A stretch of 64,000 nt of DNA, taken from Sphingomonas elodea ATCC 31461 (GTDB lineage Bacteria > Pseudomonadota > Alphaproteobacteria > Sphingomonadales > Sphingomonadaceae). The stretch covers positions 1 to 64,000 of the forward strand of contig NZ_AGFU01000016.1 in the NCBI RefSeq assembly GCF_000226955.1, in the 5' to 3' direction. Below the pieces are notes generated by a model. The model made no database searches, had not been told where the DNA came from, and saw only the letters and a program-made list of their open reading frames with translations. Both the position numbers and the translations under genes were made by a program. Numbering within the stretch: position 1 is the first letter of the stretch; each line of letters begins with the position of its first letter. Below are positions 54,466 to 63,708 of the stretch, piece by piece.

Positions 54466-54882
54466 TCAGCGCGTCTTGCGACGCTTGGTGCCGAGGCCGA
54501 TCTTCTTGGCCAGGCTGCGGCGCTGTTCCGCATAGTTGGGGGCGACCATCGGATAGTCGGCCGGCAGATTCCACTTGGCGCGATACTGCTCCGGGGTCAT
54601 CTGATAATGGGTCATCAGGTGACGCTTCAGCATCTTGAGCTTCTTGCCGTCTTCGAGGCAGACGATGTAATCGGGCTTCACCGAAGCGCGCACCGAAACC
54701 GCCGGCTCCTGCTTCACTTCCGGCTCGGGCTGGACGGTGCCGAGACCGCTAAGCGCGCCGTGCACGTTCGAAATCAGCTGCGGAAGGTCCGACACGGCAA
54801 CGCTGTTGTTGCTGACATGCGCAGCAACAATATCCGCGGTCAGCGCGATGAGGGTTTCCTGAATTTCAGATGAAGCTTCCAT
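54466..54882 (-). CDS. mucR: MucR/Ros-family zinc-finger transcriptional regulator
   Basis: 138 residues. C-terminal single zinc finger of the prokaryotic type: [35 protein letters not shown], with Cys/Asp and two His ligands, then a basic tail [14 protein letters not shown]-terminal oligomerisation segment ([21 protein letters not shown]). In alphaproteobacteria it is a global repressor linked to surface polysaccharides and motility. Located between rimI and fur. Confidence 0.94.
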   Translation of the reverse strand: MEASSEIQETLIALTADIVAAHVSNNSVAVSDLPQLISNVHGALSGLGTVQPEPEVKQEPAVSVRASVKPDYIVCLEDGKKLKMLKRHLMTHYQMTPEQYRAKWNLPADYPMVAPNYAEQRRSLAKKIGLGTKRRKTR

Positions 54883-54993
54883 GATGTTCCTTTCGACCCA
54901 TTAACGGCGACTATTGCTTGCTGTCACCTGATCCGCTCTATCGTTCGACACACAACGATTGGCAAGATATCAAGTCGCAAGTCGAGTAAAAAT

Positions 54994-55470
54994 TTATCGA
55001 AGCGGCCGTGCCAAAGTGAGAGCATTGAACGTCTGGCCATTAGTACCGCGATAATAGCCGCGCCGTTCGCCGACCTTTTCGAATCGCTCGCGGTGGTACA
55101 ACCGGATCGCACCATTGCCTTCACGGACTTCCAGATGCAGCTTTTCCGCGCCACGATTGCGCGATTCCGCAACAACTGCTCGCAGCAGCGCACCGCCCAC
55201 GCCGCGCCCGCGCGCTGCGGGGCTGGTGGCGAGCAGCAGCAATTCGGCTTCGTCGAGCATCGCCCGTGCCATCGCGAACCCGCAATCGCGCCCGCCGACG
55301 CTGGCGACCAGCAACCAGACACCGGAAAGTGCCATCATTCCCATGCATTGCGGATGGGTCCAGGCTTCGCCAAATTGGGAATCGAACGCCGCCTGCATGA
55401 TGCGAAGTACCGACGGCAGGTCCTGCACCCCGCCCTCGCGCAGCTCGATCGGCTGGGGTGCCGCGCTCAT
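54994..55470 (-). CDS. rimI: Ribosomal-protein-alanine N-acetyltransferase (RimI-type)
   Basis: 158 residues. GNAT fold with LLLLATSPAARGRGVGGALLRAVVAESRNRGAEKLHLEVREGNGAIRLYHRERFEKVGERRGYY, a classic RimI sequence. It acetylates the N-terminal Ala of S18. ATG at 55470 overlaps the tsaB stop by four bases, so the two are coupled, as is usual. Confidence 0.92.
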   Translation of the reverse strand: MSAAPQPIELREGGVQDLPSVLRIMQAAFDSQFGEAWTHPQCMGMMALSGVWLLVASVGGRDCGFAMARAMLDEAELLLLATSPAARGRGVGGALLRAVVAESRNRGAEKLHLEVREGNGAIRLYHRERFEKVGERRGYYRGTNGQTFNALTLARPLR

Positions 55471-56108
55471 GCCAGGCCGCGCTCGGCCAGGGTCTTGGCG
55501 TCCGGTCCGCGGCCGTAGAGCGGGCGCGGCGGCAGGGTGGTGAATGCAGGAGGCAGCAGCAGGGCGTCGGCTGCGCGCGGAAGCGCCTCGCGAAGGTCCA
55601 GCCCCCCGGCAAGTGCAGCGAGATGGCGGACGCCACTGCCGATCGCGGCACGCCCGTCGAGCGCGGCGAGCGCCACATCCGGACGCAGGGACGCCAGCGG
55701 TGCGGTTTCCATCAGCGGTGCCGAAAAATGCTGAACGAACACTTCGCCATGCCCACCTTCCAGCACCACGGAAAGGCGATGAAGGTCCGGATCGGAGGCG
55801 AAACCGGCTGCCGCAAGCAGCGCCAGCGACGAATAGCCGTGGACCGGCACCCCCCAGCCGATCGCCAGCCCCCGAGCAGCGGCGAGTCCCACCCGCACCC
55901 CGGTGAAACTGCCCGGGCCGACATCGACGAGGATCGCGTCGGCGCGCCCGCCACCGGGAAGCGCGCCGATCATCGGAATCAGACGCTCGGCATGGCCGCG
56001 ACCCACGATTTCGTGGGCCTGGGCCAAGACGGTGTCGCCCGCCAGCAGCGCCACCGAACAGGCAGCGGTTGCGGTTTCGAGGACGAGAATGCGCGGGGCG
56101 TCAGCCAT
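55467..56108 (-). CDS. tsaB: TsaB, tRNA threonylcarbamoyladenosine biosynthesis protein
   Basis: 213 residues. ILVLETATAACSVALLAGDTVLAQAHEIVGRGHAERLIPMI at the start and VDVGPGSFTGVRVGLAAARGLAIGWGVPVHG are TsaB signatures. It dimerises with TsaD to make t6A37 in ANN-decoding tRNAs. ATG at 56108. Cotranscribed with rimI. Confidence 0.95.
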   Translation of the reverse strand: MADAPRILVLETATAACSVALLAGDTVLAQAHEIVGRGHAERLIPMIGALPGGGRADAILVDVGPGSFTGVRVGLAAARGLAIGWGVPVHGYSSLALLAAAGFASDPDLHRLSVVLEGGHGEVFVQHFSAPLMETAPLASLRPDVALAALDGRAAIGSGVRHLAALAGGLDLREALPRAADALLLPPAFTTLPPRPLYGRGPDAKTLAERGLA

Positions 56109-56140
56109 CGCCCCGCGCTAGCCAAAGAAACGGGGGCAGG

Positions 56141-56734
56141 TCAAATCACCGTGTTGAACTGATCGAACGCAGGACGCGGCGATCGCGCGAAGATCGTTGT
56201 CGGATCCCCCACGCCGAAGGTCGAGATGAAGTTCGACTTCACGCCGGGCTGGTCGCCGAAGAACGCGTCATCGACCTTCGCATTGTCGAAGCCGGACATC
56301 GGCCCGGTATCGAAGCCCAGCGCACGCGCCGCGATGATGAAATAGGCACCCTGCAGCGAGGAATTGCGGAAGGCCTGCTCGCGGCGGCCCTCCTCGGTGG
56401 GGAACCAGTTCTTGGCTTCGGGGGCGTGCGGGAACAGCTCCGGCAGATGTTCATGAAAGTTCACGTCATAACCGATGATCACGCTGGCCGGTGCCTTGCG
56501 GATCTTCTCGGCATTGCTGCCGCTGGCAAAGCTCGCCAACTTGTCCTTGCCGTCCTGGCTCAGGATCCAGACGAATCGCGCCGACTGCTGGTTGACCGAG
56601 GTCGGACCCATCTTGAGCAGGTCGTAGATCGCCTCGATGTCCCCGCGCTTGATCGCCTGGTCGGTATAGCCGTTATAGCTGCGGGCGGTACGGAAGATCG
56701 TGTCGAGGGCAACGTCGTTCAGCGGCTGGCCCAT
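56141..56734 (-). CDS. Nitroreductase-family protein (RutE/HadB-like)
   Basis: 197 residues. FMN-binding nitroreductase fold: ARSYNGYTDQAIKRGDIEAIYDLLKMGPTSVNQQSARFVWI, EQAFRNSSLQGAYFIIAARALGFDTGPMSGFDNAKVDDAFF. This is the malonic semialdehyde reductase / RutE branch by sequence appearance, acting on an aldehyde or nitro compound with NAD(P)H. It lies between nifU and tsaB on the same strand. Substrate not provable from sequence. Confidence 0.87.
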   Translation of the reverse strand: MGQPLNDVALDTIFRTARSYNGYTDQAIKRGDIEAIYDLLKMGPTSVNQQSARFVWILSQDGKDKLASFASGSNAEKIRKAPASVIIGYDVNFHEHLPELFPHAPEAKNWFPTEEGRREQAFRNSSLQGAYFIIAARALGFDTGPMSGFDNAKVDDAFFGDQPGVKSNFISTFGVGDPTTIFARSPRPAFDQFNTVI

Positions 56735-56780
56735 GGCCTGCGGTCCTTTCGTGCGGGGGAGGCGGGAAGCGGGCGCGCGC

Positions 56781-57356
56781 TCAGATGGCGCGCACCTCGG
56801 TGACTTCGGGGACGTAATATTTCAGCAGCTGCTCGATACCGTTCTTCAGCGTCGCGGTGGACGAGGGGCAGCCCGAGCAGGCGCCCTGCATCTGGAGGAA
56901 CACCTTGCCCTCGTTGAACCCGCGATAGACGATGTCGCCGCCGTCATTGGCAACCGCCGGGCGAATACGCGTATCGATCAGCTCCCTAATCTGCGCGACG
57001 ATGTCGGCATCCTCGGGGTTGTCGCCGAAGTCGGCGCTTTCCGGCGGCACGCTGAAGCCCGCAGCCGAGCCTTGCAGGAACAGCGGCATGTTGGCCGAGA
57101 AATGATCGAGCAGGATGCCGAGCACGTCGGGCTTGAGCCCGCTCCACTCCACGCCCGGCCCTGCGGTGACCGAGATGAAATCGCGGCCGAAGAACACGCC
57201 GGTCACGTCGCCCAGCGCGAACAGCGCGGTGGCGAGCGGCGACGCCTCGGCCTCCTCGGGGCTGGCGAAGTCGCGGGTGCCCGCTTCCATCACGATCCTG
57301 CCGGGCAGGAACTTGAGCGTGGCGGGGTTCGGCGTGGCTTCGGTCTCGATCAACAT
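56781..57356 (-). CDS. NifU-like Fe-S cluster scaffold protein
   Basis: 191 residues. N-terminal Nfu-N domain (MLIETEATPNPATLKFLPG) and C-terminal NifU domain with CSGC (GACSGCPSSTATLKNGIEQLL), as in NfuA/NFU1. It holds and delivers [4Fe-4S] clusters. Start ATG 57356; the frame extends upstream without support. Divergent from lnt. Confidence 0.94.
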   Translation of the reverse strand: MLIETEATPNPATLKFLPGRIVMEAGTRDFASPEEAEASPLATALFALGDVTGVFFGRDFISVTAGPGVEWSGLKPDVLGILLDHFSANMPLFLQGSAAGFSVPPESADFGDNPEDADIVAQIRELIDTRIRPAVANDGGDIVYRGFNEGKVFLQMQGACSGCPSSTATLKNGIEQLLKYYVPEVTEVRAI

Positions 57357-57469
57357 GGCGTTCACATGGGCGTGTCGTTGCGCCGGATCAAGCGGCACCA
57401 CGGGAAACACAAGGTTGCCCGGCCATACCCCCTCCCCTGCCCGGAATGCATCGTGTAGGTCCGCCCGCG

Positions 57470-59029
57470 ATGTTTAGCCGTCCGCTGCTCGCTTCGCTGA
57501 TCCTCGGCCTCGTTTCCGCGACCGGCTTCGCGCCCCTCGAATGGTGGCCGCTCGCCCTGCTCTGCTTCGCCGGCCTGTTCGCGCTGGTCCATGCGGCGCC
57601 GACGCTGCCCCGCGCCCTGCTGCGTGGCTGGCTGTTCGGCCTCGGCCACTTCACGGCGGGCGACAACTGGATCCAGCACGCCTTCGGCTATCAGGACAAG
57701 ATGCCGCCGGCGCTCGGCTATTTCGCCGTGGTGCTGCTGGCGCTCTACCTCGCCATCTATCCCGCGCTGGCGATGGGCGCAGCCTGGCTGTTCGCGCGCA
57801 AGGTGAAGGCGAAATCGGGCTGGATCGAGCCGGATCTCGGCTATGTGCTTGCCGCCGGCGCCGCCTGGATCGTCACCGAATGGCTGCGCGGGTGGGTGTT
57901 CACCGGCTATCCGTGGAATCCGCTCGCCGTGCTGTGGGTCCCGGTGCCGGGCGTGCGCAACCTCGCGACGCTGCTCGGCACCTATGCGCTGTCGGGCGTC
58001 ACGATCATCATTGCCGGCTGCCTCTATCTCGCCGTCCAGCGCCAGTACCGGCCGCTGCTCGCCGCCGCTGGCGCGTTGCTCGCGCTGAACCTCGGCTGGT
58101 CGGATCGCTGCGACCGGATGCCGTGCATCAGCACCGCCAGCGGCACGGAGGTGGTGATCGTCCAGCCGAACATCGGCCAGGACGCGGTCAGCCGCCCCGA
58201 TTATGCCGAGTTCCTGCTCAACCGGATGATCGCGCTCAGCGGCAAGCCGGGTGCGCTGCCGCGCCTCGTCGTCTGGCCCGAGGGCATGGTCGATTACTTC
58301 GTCGAGGACGGCTATCCGGTGCAATGGTACCGGCAGGACCCGCGCCTCGTCCGCGCACGCATCGCTGCGGTGCTCGGCCCGTGGGACCGCGCGCTGATCG
58401 GCGGCAACGCACTGCAGTTCGGCCGCGACGACCAGCTGCAGGGCGCCGGCAACTCGGTCTGGGCGCTCGATCCCGACGGGATGCTGGACGGCCGCTACGA
58501 CAAGGCGCACCTGGTGCCGTACGGCGAATATCTGCCGATGCGCACGCTGCTGGCGCCGCTCGGCCTCGCCCGGCTGGTGATGGGCGACGTGGACTATCTC
58601 TCCGGCCCCGGTCCGCGCGCGCTCGCGCTACCCGGCTTCGGCAGCGCCGGCATCCAGATCTGCTACGAGATCATCTTCTCCGGCCAGGTCGTCGACCGTG
58701 CCCATCGCCCGGACTTCCTGTTCAACCCCTCGAACGACGCCTGGTTCGGTCGCTGGGGTCCGCCGCAGCATCTGGCGCAGGCGCGACTGCGTGCGATCGA
58801 GGAGGGGCTGCCGATCCTGCGGTCTACCCCCACCGGCATCTCGGCGCTGATCGACGGGCATGGCCGCCTGCTCGGCACGGTGCCGCCGGGCCGGGCCGGC
58901 GCGATCCGCCTGCCGCTGCCGCGCCCGCTGCCCCCCACGCTCTTCTCGCGGGTCGGCAACGGGATGGTGCTGCTGGTCGCGGCGCTGTGCGGATTGTTCG
59001 CGATTGCCAATCGGCGCTTCGCCCGTTAG
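57470..59029 (+). CDS. lnt: Apolipoprotein N-acyltransferase
   Basis: 519 residues from ATG 57470 (an upstream ATG at 57446 is possible). N-terminal membrane bundle, then a nitrilase-type domain with the catalytic triad: Glu in VVWPEGMV, Lys in RYDKAHLVPYGEY, Cys in IQICYEIIF. It N-acylates the diacylglyceryl-cysteine of lipoproteins, the last step after Lgt and LspA. A final membrane helix follows. It lies upstream of metK on the same strand. Confidence 0.95.
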   Translation: MFSRPLLASLILGLVSATGFAPLEWWPLALLCFAGLFALVHAAPTLPRALLRGWLFGLGHFTAGDNWIQHAFGYQDKMPPALGYFAVVLLALYLAIYPALAMGAAWLFARKVKAKSGWIEPDLGYVLAAGAAWIVTEWLRGWVFTGYPWNPLAVLWVPVPGVRNLATLLGTYALSGVTIIIAGCLYLAVQRQYRPLLAAAGALLALNLGWSDRCDRMPCISTASGTEVVIVQPNIGQDAVSRPDYAEFLLNRMIALSGKPGALPRLVVWPEGMVDYFVEDGYPVQWYRQDPRLVRARIAAVLGPWDRALIGGNALQFGRDDQLQGAGNSVWALDPDGMLDGRYDKAHLVPYGEYLPMRTLLAPLGLARLVMGDVDYLSGPGPRALALPGFGSAGIQICYEIIFSGQVVDRAHRPDFLFNPSNDAWFGRWGPPQHLAQARLRAIEEGLPILRSTPTGISALIDGHGRLLGTVPPGRAGAIRLPLPRPLPPTLFSRVGNGMVLLVAALCGLFAIANRRFAR

Positions 59030-59036
59030 GGAGTTG

Positions 59037-59056
59037 ATATAAGGAAAGCTTTATAT
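59037..59056. promoter_or_regulatory. Palindrome upstream of metK, possible SAM/SAH-metabolism regulator site
   Basis: ATATAA-N8-TTATAT, a 20-base inverted repeat located about 47 bases before the metK start. It resembles the AT-rich palindromes that the ArsR-type regulator SahR is described to use ahead of metK and ahcY in some alphaproteobacteria. The match is by memory and has not been tested; it could also overlap the metK promoter. Confidence 0.4.
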
Positions 59057-59102
59057 GGGCATGGCAACGGCCCGGCGATCCTTCCCAACCTGAGGAATTT
59101 TC

Positions 59103-60314
59103 ATGCGTTCCAACTACCTCTTCACGTCCGAGTCCGTGTCCGAAGGCCATCCGGACAAGGTCGCCGACCAGATTTCCGACTCGATCGTCGACCTGTTCCT
59201 GTCGAAGGATCCCGAAGCGCGCATCGCCTGCGAGACGCTGACCACCACCCAGCTCGTGGTGCTTGCCGGCGAAATCCGCTGCAAGGGCGTGTACGAGAAT
59301 GGCGAATGGGCACCCGGCGCGCAGGAAGAGATCGAGAAGACCGTCCGCGAGACGGTGAAGCGCATCGGCTATGAGCAGTCGGGCTTCCACTGGCAGACCT
59401 TCCGCTTCGAGAACAACCTGCACGGCCAGTCGGCGCACATCGCGCAGGGCGTGGACGCGAGCGGCAACAAGGACGAAGGCGCCGGCGACCAGGGCATCAT
59501 GTTCGGCTTCGCCTGCGACGAGACCCCCGACCTGATGCCGGCGACGCTCGACTACAGCCACAAGATCCTCGAGCGCATGGCCGCCGACCGCCACTCGGGC
59601 GCGGCACCGTTCCTCGAGCCGGACGCCAAGAGCCAGGTCACCCTGCGCTTCGACAACGGCAAGCCGGTCGCCGCCACCGCGATCGTGGTCTCGACCCAGC
59701 ATGCGCCGGGCTATGACCAGGGCGAGAAGGAAGCCGAGCTCCACGCCTATGTGAAGAAGGTGATCGCCGAGATCCTCCCGGCCGAGCTGCTCTCGGACGC
59801 GACCGAATATCACATCAACCCGACCGGCTCGTTCGAAATCGGCGGCCCGGACGGTGATGCGGGCCTGACCGGCCGCAAGATCATCGTCGACACCTATGGC
59901 GGCGCCAGCCCGCATGGCGGCGGCGCGTTCAGCGGCAAGGACCCGACCAAGGTCGACCGTTCGGCGGCGTACATCACCCGCTATCTCGCCAAGAACATCG
60001 TCGCGGCCGGCCTCGCCAAGCGCTGCACGATCCAGCTCGCCTACGCCATCGGCGTGTCGAAGCCGCTGTCGCTCTATGTCGACACCCACGGCACCGGCAC
60101 CGTCGGCGACGACAAGATCGAGCAGGCGATCCAGGGCATCGAGAAGCTGGGCGGCCTCACCCCGCGCGGCATCCGCACCCATCTTGGCCTCAACAAGCCG
60201 ATCTACCAGCCGACCGCTGCGTACGGCCATTTCGGCCGCAAGCCCGAGGGTGACTTCTTCCCCTGGGAGCGCACCGACCTGGTCGAGGATCTGAAGGCCG
60301 CGCTCGCCGCCTGA
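59103..60314 (+). CDS. metK: S-adenosylmethionine synthetase
   Basis: 403 residues. [24 protein letters not shown] (ATP and metal), [12 protein letters not shown], and [19 protein letters not shown] are the three signatures. It makes SAM from methionine and ATP. Downstream genes here (three EAL proteins and trmB) are unusual neighbours except trmB. A terminator follows at 60342-60373. Confidence 0.97.
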   Translation: MRSNYLFTSESVSEGHPDKVADQISDSIVDLFLSKDPEARIACETLTTTQLVVLAGEIRCKGVYENGEWAPGAQEEIEKTVRETVKRIGYEQSGFHWQTFRFENNLHGQSAHIAQGVDASGNKDEGAGDQGIMFGFACDETPDLMPATLDYSHKILERMAADRHSGAAPFLEPDAKSQVTLRFDNGKPVAATAIVVSTQHAPGYDQGEKEAELHAYVKKVIAEILPAELLSDATEYHINPTGSFEIGGPDGDAGLTGRKIIVDTYGGASPHGGGAFSGKDPTKVDRSAAYITRYLAKNIVAAGLAKRCTIQLAYAIGVSKPLSLYVDTHGTGTVGDDKIEQAIQGIEKLGGLTPRGIRTHLGLNKPIYQPTAAYGHFGRKPEGDFFPWERTDLVEDLKAALAA

Positions 60315-60341
60315 TCCGACCTCCGCATCGCGAACGAATGG

Positions 60342-60373
60342 GCCCCGCCGGTATCCGCCGTGCGGGGCTTTTT
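60342..60373 (+). terminator. Intrinsic terminator after metK
   Basis: GCCCCGC / GCGGGGC stem with a 13-base loop followed by TTTTT, about 28 bases after the stop codon. Confidence 0.8.
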
Positions 60374-60459
60374 CGTGGAAGTTGCGACCGTTCGTTTCGT
60401 CATCGGCCTATAAGGAGAGTCGGCCCGCATGGTTAACGCGGGGCATGAAGGAGTAACGG

Positions 60460-61215
60460 ATGGTTCTCGATAGTGAGGACTGGCAGCCCGCGTCCCCCCA
60501 GGGGCTGCATCTTGCGTTCCGCCCCGTTCACGACGTCGTCGGCGGGCGGGTGTTCGCCTATGAGGCACTGCTGCGCGGCCCCGACGGCGAGGAGGGCGAA
60601 GAGATCCTCGCCCAGATTCCCTCCGAACGGCATGCCGAGCTCGATCGTCGCGTTGCCGCCGGTGCCGTCTACCGAGCGATGACCGCAGGGCTCGGCGCGA
60701 TCCCGGCGCGCCTGATGATCCCGATCTACGCCCCCGCCGCCGCCTCCGCACAGGCGTCGCTCGCCGCCGCGACGGAAGCGGGTCGCCGCACCGGGCTGGT
60801 GCCCGAGCGCCTCGTCTTCGGGGTCCACGGCTTTGGCGACCTGCCCGGCCAGCTGCTTGCAGACCTGGTGGAAGGGCATCGCCGCGCCGGCAGCGCCACG
60901 GCCTTTGTCGGACTCGGTCACGATCCGGTCGGCTATACCGCCTGTGTGCGCTACCGGCCCGCGATGGTGCGCCTCGACAGCGACCTCGTACACGGCATCG
61001 ACTCCAGCTGGTCGCGACGGCTGATGCTGGAAGAGCTGGTGCCCCGCCTGCGCGACCTCGGCATGCGGGTGATCGCCGACGGCGTGGAGCATGAGGGGGT
61101 GCTGCAGCGACTGCGCAGCCTCGGCATCTTCCACGTTCAGGGCGACATGGTAGCCCCGCCGATGCCCGGCGTGCTGCCCCCCACCCGCATCCTGCGCCCA
61201 GCCGCCGCGGCCTGA
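60460..61215 (+). CDS. Degenerate EAL-domain protein 1
   Basis: 251 residues, a stand-alone EAL fold. It keeps AYEALLRG (Glu35) and a final QGD (Gln227), but by hand alignment to active EAL enzymes the other metal and catalytic residues are replaced: Asn by Pro88, Glu by Gly121, the Asp pair by Val150/Gly151, Lys by Arg171, Glu by Asp207. It is therefore probably not a c-di-GMP phosphodiesterase, but could bind the nucleotide or a protein partner. AAGGAG precedes ATG 60460. First of three tandem paralogues. Confidence 0.83.
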   Translation: MVLDSEDWQPASPQGLHLAFRPVHDVVGGRVFAYEALLRGPDGEEGEEILAQIPSERHAELDRRVAAGAVYRAMTAGLGAIPARLMIPIYAPAAASAQASLAAATEAGRRTGLVPERLVFGVHGFGDLPGQLLADLVEGHRRAGSATAFVGLGHDPVGYTACVRYRPAMVRLDSDLVHGIDSSWSRRLMLEELVPRLRDLGMRVIADGVEHEGVLQRLRSLGIFHVQGDMVAPPMPGVLPPTRILRPAAAA

Positions 61216-61309
61216 CCCGCTCGGGGTCAGCCCCGGCGGCGGCGTCAACGCTCGGGTAACGGATTGCAATTATTGTCCAGGGTACGGGGATCAAGATTGG
61301 AGATGCCCC

Positions 61310-62071
61310 GTGCTCGACCAAATCGTCCCCGTTCCGCGCCAGGAACCCATTCCCCGGGACTGGTTTGCGATGGCGTTCCAACCGGTCGTCAACACCTCGA
61401 CCCTTATCGTCACCGCCTATGAGGCAACGTTCCGCGGCCCCGAGGGCGAGAGCCCGGCCGCGTTTGTCGAGACGGTGCCAGAGGAAAAGCGCGCCACCTT
61501 CGATCTACGCTGCCGCGTCGCCGCGCTGGAGCAGGCGATGGCGCTGGGCATTACCGAGCGGCACACCCGGCTCGCCGTGAAGGTGATGCCGCGCTACATC
61601 ACCGATCCCGTCGCCGATGCCGATCGCATGCTGCGGATCGTCCGCCGGCTGGGCTTCCCCGCGCGTGAGCTGGTGTTCGAGTTCAGCGATCGCGATCATC
61701 TCGAAAGCGACAAGATGCTCGGGTTGATGAAGGCCTATCGCAAGCTGGGCTTCCTGATCGCCTTCGACGATTTCGGCGCAGGCGACATGGGACTGGACCT
61801 GCTCTCTGCCTTTACGCCCGATACGCTGAAACTGGCACCCGAGCTGGTTCACAGCCTTTGCAGTAGCTGGGCAAAGAGGATCGTGGTCGAACGGGTGGTG
61901 GAGATTGCCAAGCGAGGCCGGATCCGGCTGATCGCCGAGGGCGTTTCGACCCGTGCCGAGCATGATCGACTTCGCTCGCTTGAGGTCACGTTGATGCAGG
62001 GCGATCTGATTGCCCTGCCGCAGGTAGGCGTCCTGCCGTCACCGGCACTCCGTCTCAACGCTGCCGCCTGA
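61310..62071 (+). CDS. EAL-domain protein 2, nearly complete active site
   Basis: 253 residues from GTG 61310. By hand alignment it retains EAT (Glu38), Glu124, the FDDFGAG motif (Asp153, Asp154), Lys174, Glu210 (AEGV) and Gln230, but has Lys91 where the conserved Asn of the LSVNL motif would be. It may be a weak or altered phosphodiesterase of c-di-GMP. No signal peptide or sensory domain. The C-terminal half (LVHSLCSSWAKRIVVERVVE, RLRSLEVTLMQGDLIALP) aligns directly with EAL protein 1, showing tandem duplication. Confidence 0.86.
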   Translation: MLDQIVPVPRQEPIPRDWFAMAFQPVVNTSTLIVTAYEATFRGPEGESPAAFVETVPEEKRATFDLRCRVAALEQAMALGITERHTRLAVKVMPRYITDPVADADRMLRIVRRLGFPARELVFEFSDRDHLESDKMLGLMKAYRKLGFLIAFDDFGAGDMGLDLLSAFTPDTLKLAPELVHSLCSSWAKRIVVERVVEIAKRGRIRLIAEGVSTRAEHDRLRSLEVTLMQGDLIALPQVGVLPSPALRLNAAA

Positions 62072-62228
62072 GCGACGACTCCCTCCGAATCGGGGGAGTC
62101 GCGAAGGCAACCTTCGTAGATTCCCCATTCGGACGAATCCGCTGCGGCGACGCACGGAATGGGCCGGGCCGGCGACTTTGGTTACCCAATCTTCAGGTTC
62201 GGAAGAATCGGGTAGAGGAGCACGGATC

Positions 62229-62969
62229 ATGGCAAACACGATGAACCTGCGGATCAATCTGCGGCCGCTGACGGCGCAGGGCCAGGCCGAACCGTTCGCC
62301 TGGCACGCCGCCATTCACGCCCCTGCCCAAGCCTTTCATACGGCCGATGCGATCCTGCCGCGCGAAGATCGCACCGCATTGGAAGGGGTTCGCCTTGAAC
62401 GTGCCTTTGCCGAGGCAGCCGAGGCCCAGCTGGCCGAGTCGGGCGGCCTGCTGATCGTGCCGGTCCAGCTCCACGCCGGCGCTGCCGACCGGTTGCTCAC
62501 CCACTTGTTCCGCGCCGCGCTGCGTCACCGCTTTCCGCTGGACCGTGTCGTCGTCGAGATCAGCGCGGACGAGACCGCCGATCGCGATGCCGCCGCAGCG
62601 ATGATCCACGCCTGCACCGATCGCGGCCTGATGATCGGCCTCGCGGATTTCGACGCCGGTCCACTGGCGCTTGGGCTGCTCGCCCATTGCTCGCCGCGGC
62701 TGATCCGTCTGGCGCCGGCGCTTGCCCACCGCCTCGACGTCGCCCCCGCGCGCGCGCGGCTGGTCGAGGGCGTGCTGCGCCTCGCCCGCGGCATGGGCGT
62801 CACCGTCGTCGCCCCCGCCCCGACCGAGGAAGCCGAACACCGCGCCGCCGTCGCCGCCGGCCTTCGCCACTTCGAGGGCGAACTGCGCATCCAGCCGCGC
62901 GTCCGTCGCTACACCCACCCGGTGCGCCGCTGGGGCGCGGCGTTCGCCACCACCCGCCTCGCGGCCTGA
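62229..62969 (+). CDS. Degenerate EAL-domain protein 3
   Basis: 246 residues, start ATG 62229 with GAGGAG upstream. It aligns with the two previous proteins but has lost almost every catalytic residue: the EAL itself is WHAAIH, the Asp pair is Ala139/Asp140, Lys is Arg160, Glu is Pro196, Gln is Glu216; only the VVVEIS Glu110 remains. The fold may serve as a regulator or scaffold. It precedes trmB by 58 bases. Confidence 0.72.
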   Translation: MANTMNLRINLRPLTAQGQAEPFAWHAAIHAPAQAFHTADAILPREDRTALEGVRLERAFAEAAEAQLAESGGLLIVPVQLHAGAADRLLTHLFRAALRHRFPLDRVVVEISADETADRDAAAAMIHACTDRGLMIGLADFDAGPLALGLLAHCSPRLIRLAPALAHRLDVAPARARLVEGVLRLARGMGVTVVAPAPTEEAEHRAAVAAGLRHFEGELRIQPRVRRYTHPVRRWGAAFATTRLAA

Positions 62970-63027
62970 ACCTGAACCTCCTCGGAGATTTGCCAGCGCG
63001 CGGCCACGCGACTATGCGCTGCGCCCC

Positions 63028-63708
63028 ATGGCCGATCCCATCACCATCCGTCGTCTGTATGGCCGCCGCCAGGGCCACAAGCTCCGCCAGGGCCAGTCCG
63101 CCCTTGTCGAGGAGCTGCTGCCCCAACTGAGCGTGCCCGAAGCCGGCCCGCTCGATGCCGTCACCCTGTTCGGCGACGATCGCCCGCTGGAAGTCGAGAT
63201 CGGCTTTGGCGGCGGCGAACACCTTGCCGGTCAGGCGGCGATGCGGCCCGACCACGGCTTCATCGGTTGCGAGCCCTTCCTCAACGGCGTGGTGGGCGCG
63301 CTCAATCACATCCGCGACGGGGAACTCGCCAATGTGCGCCTGCACATGGGCGACGCGCTGGAAGTGATCGAGCGGCTGCCCGACGCCAGCCTCAGCCGCG
63401 TCTATCTGCTCCACCCCGATCCCTGGCCCAAGGCGCGCCATGCCAAGCGCCGCATGGTCAACCACGGCCCGCTCGACCTGATCGCCGCCAAGCTCAAGCC
63501 CGGCAGCGAGTTCCGCCTCGGCACCGACGATCCCACCTATTGCCGCTGGGCGATGATGGTGATGGGCCAGCGCAAGGACTTCGTCTGGCAGGCGCAGACC
63601 GCGCAGGATTTCCTCACCCGACCCGCCGACTGGCCGGAGACCCGCTACGAGCGCAAGGCACGCCGCCAGGGCCATGAGGTGTGGTACTTCCGCTATGTCC
63701 GGGTCTGA
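63028..63708 (+). CDS. trmB: tRNA (guanine-N7-)-methyltransferase
   Basis: 226 residues. LEVEIGFGGGEHLAGQA (SAM), LLHPDPWPKARHAKRRMV (substrate), and GTDDPTYCRWAMM are TrmB motifs. It makes m7G46 in tRNA. Chosen start ATG 63028; the frame is open further upstream without protein-like content. Its 3' end overlaps the next gene by 14 bases. Confidence 0.95.
   Translation: MADPITIRRLYGRRQGHKLRQGQSALVEELLPQLSVPEAGPLDAVTLFGDDRPLEVEIGFGGGEHLAGQAAMRPDHGFIGCEPFLNGVVGALNHIRDGELANVRLHMGDALEVIERLPDASLSRVYLLHPDPWPKARHAKRRMVNHGPLDLIAAKLKPGSEFRLGTDDPTYCRWAMMVMGQRKDFVWQAQTAQDFLTRPADWPETRYERKARRQGHEVWYFRYVRV

Noticed and set aside
59030-59102. SAM riboswitch in the metK leader
   Set aside because: The leader is only about 70 bases and no SAM-I, SAM-II or SAM-IV type fold could be recognised; only a palindrome is evident.
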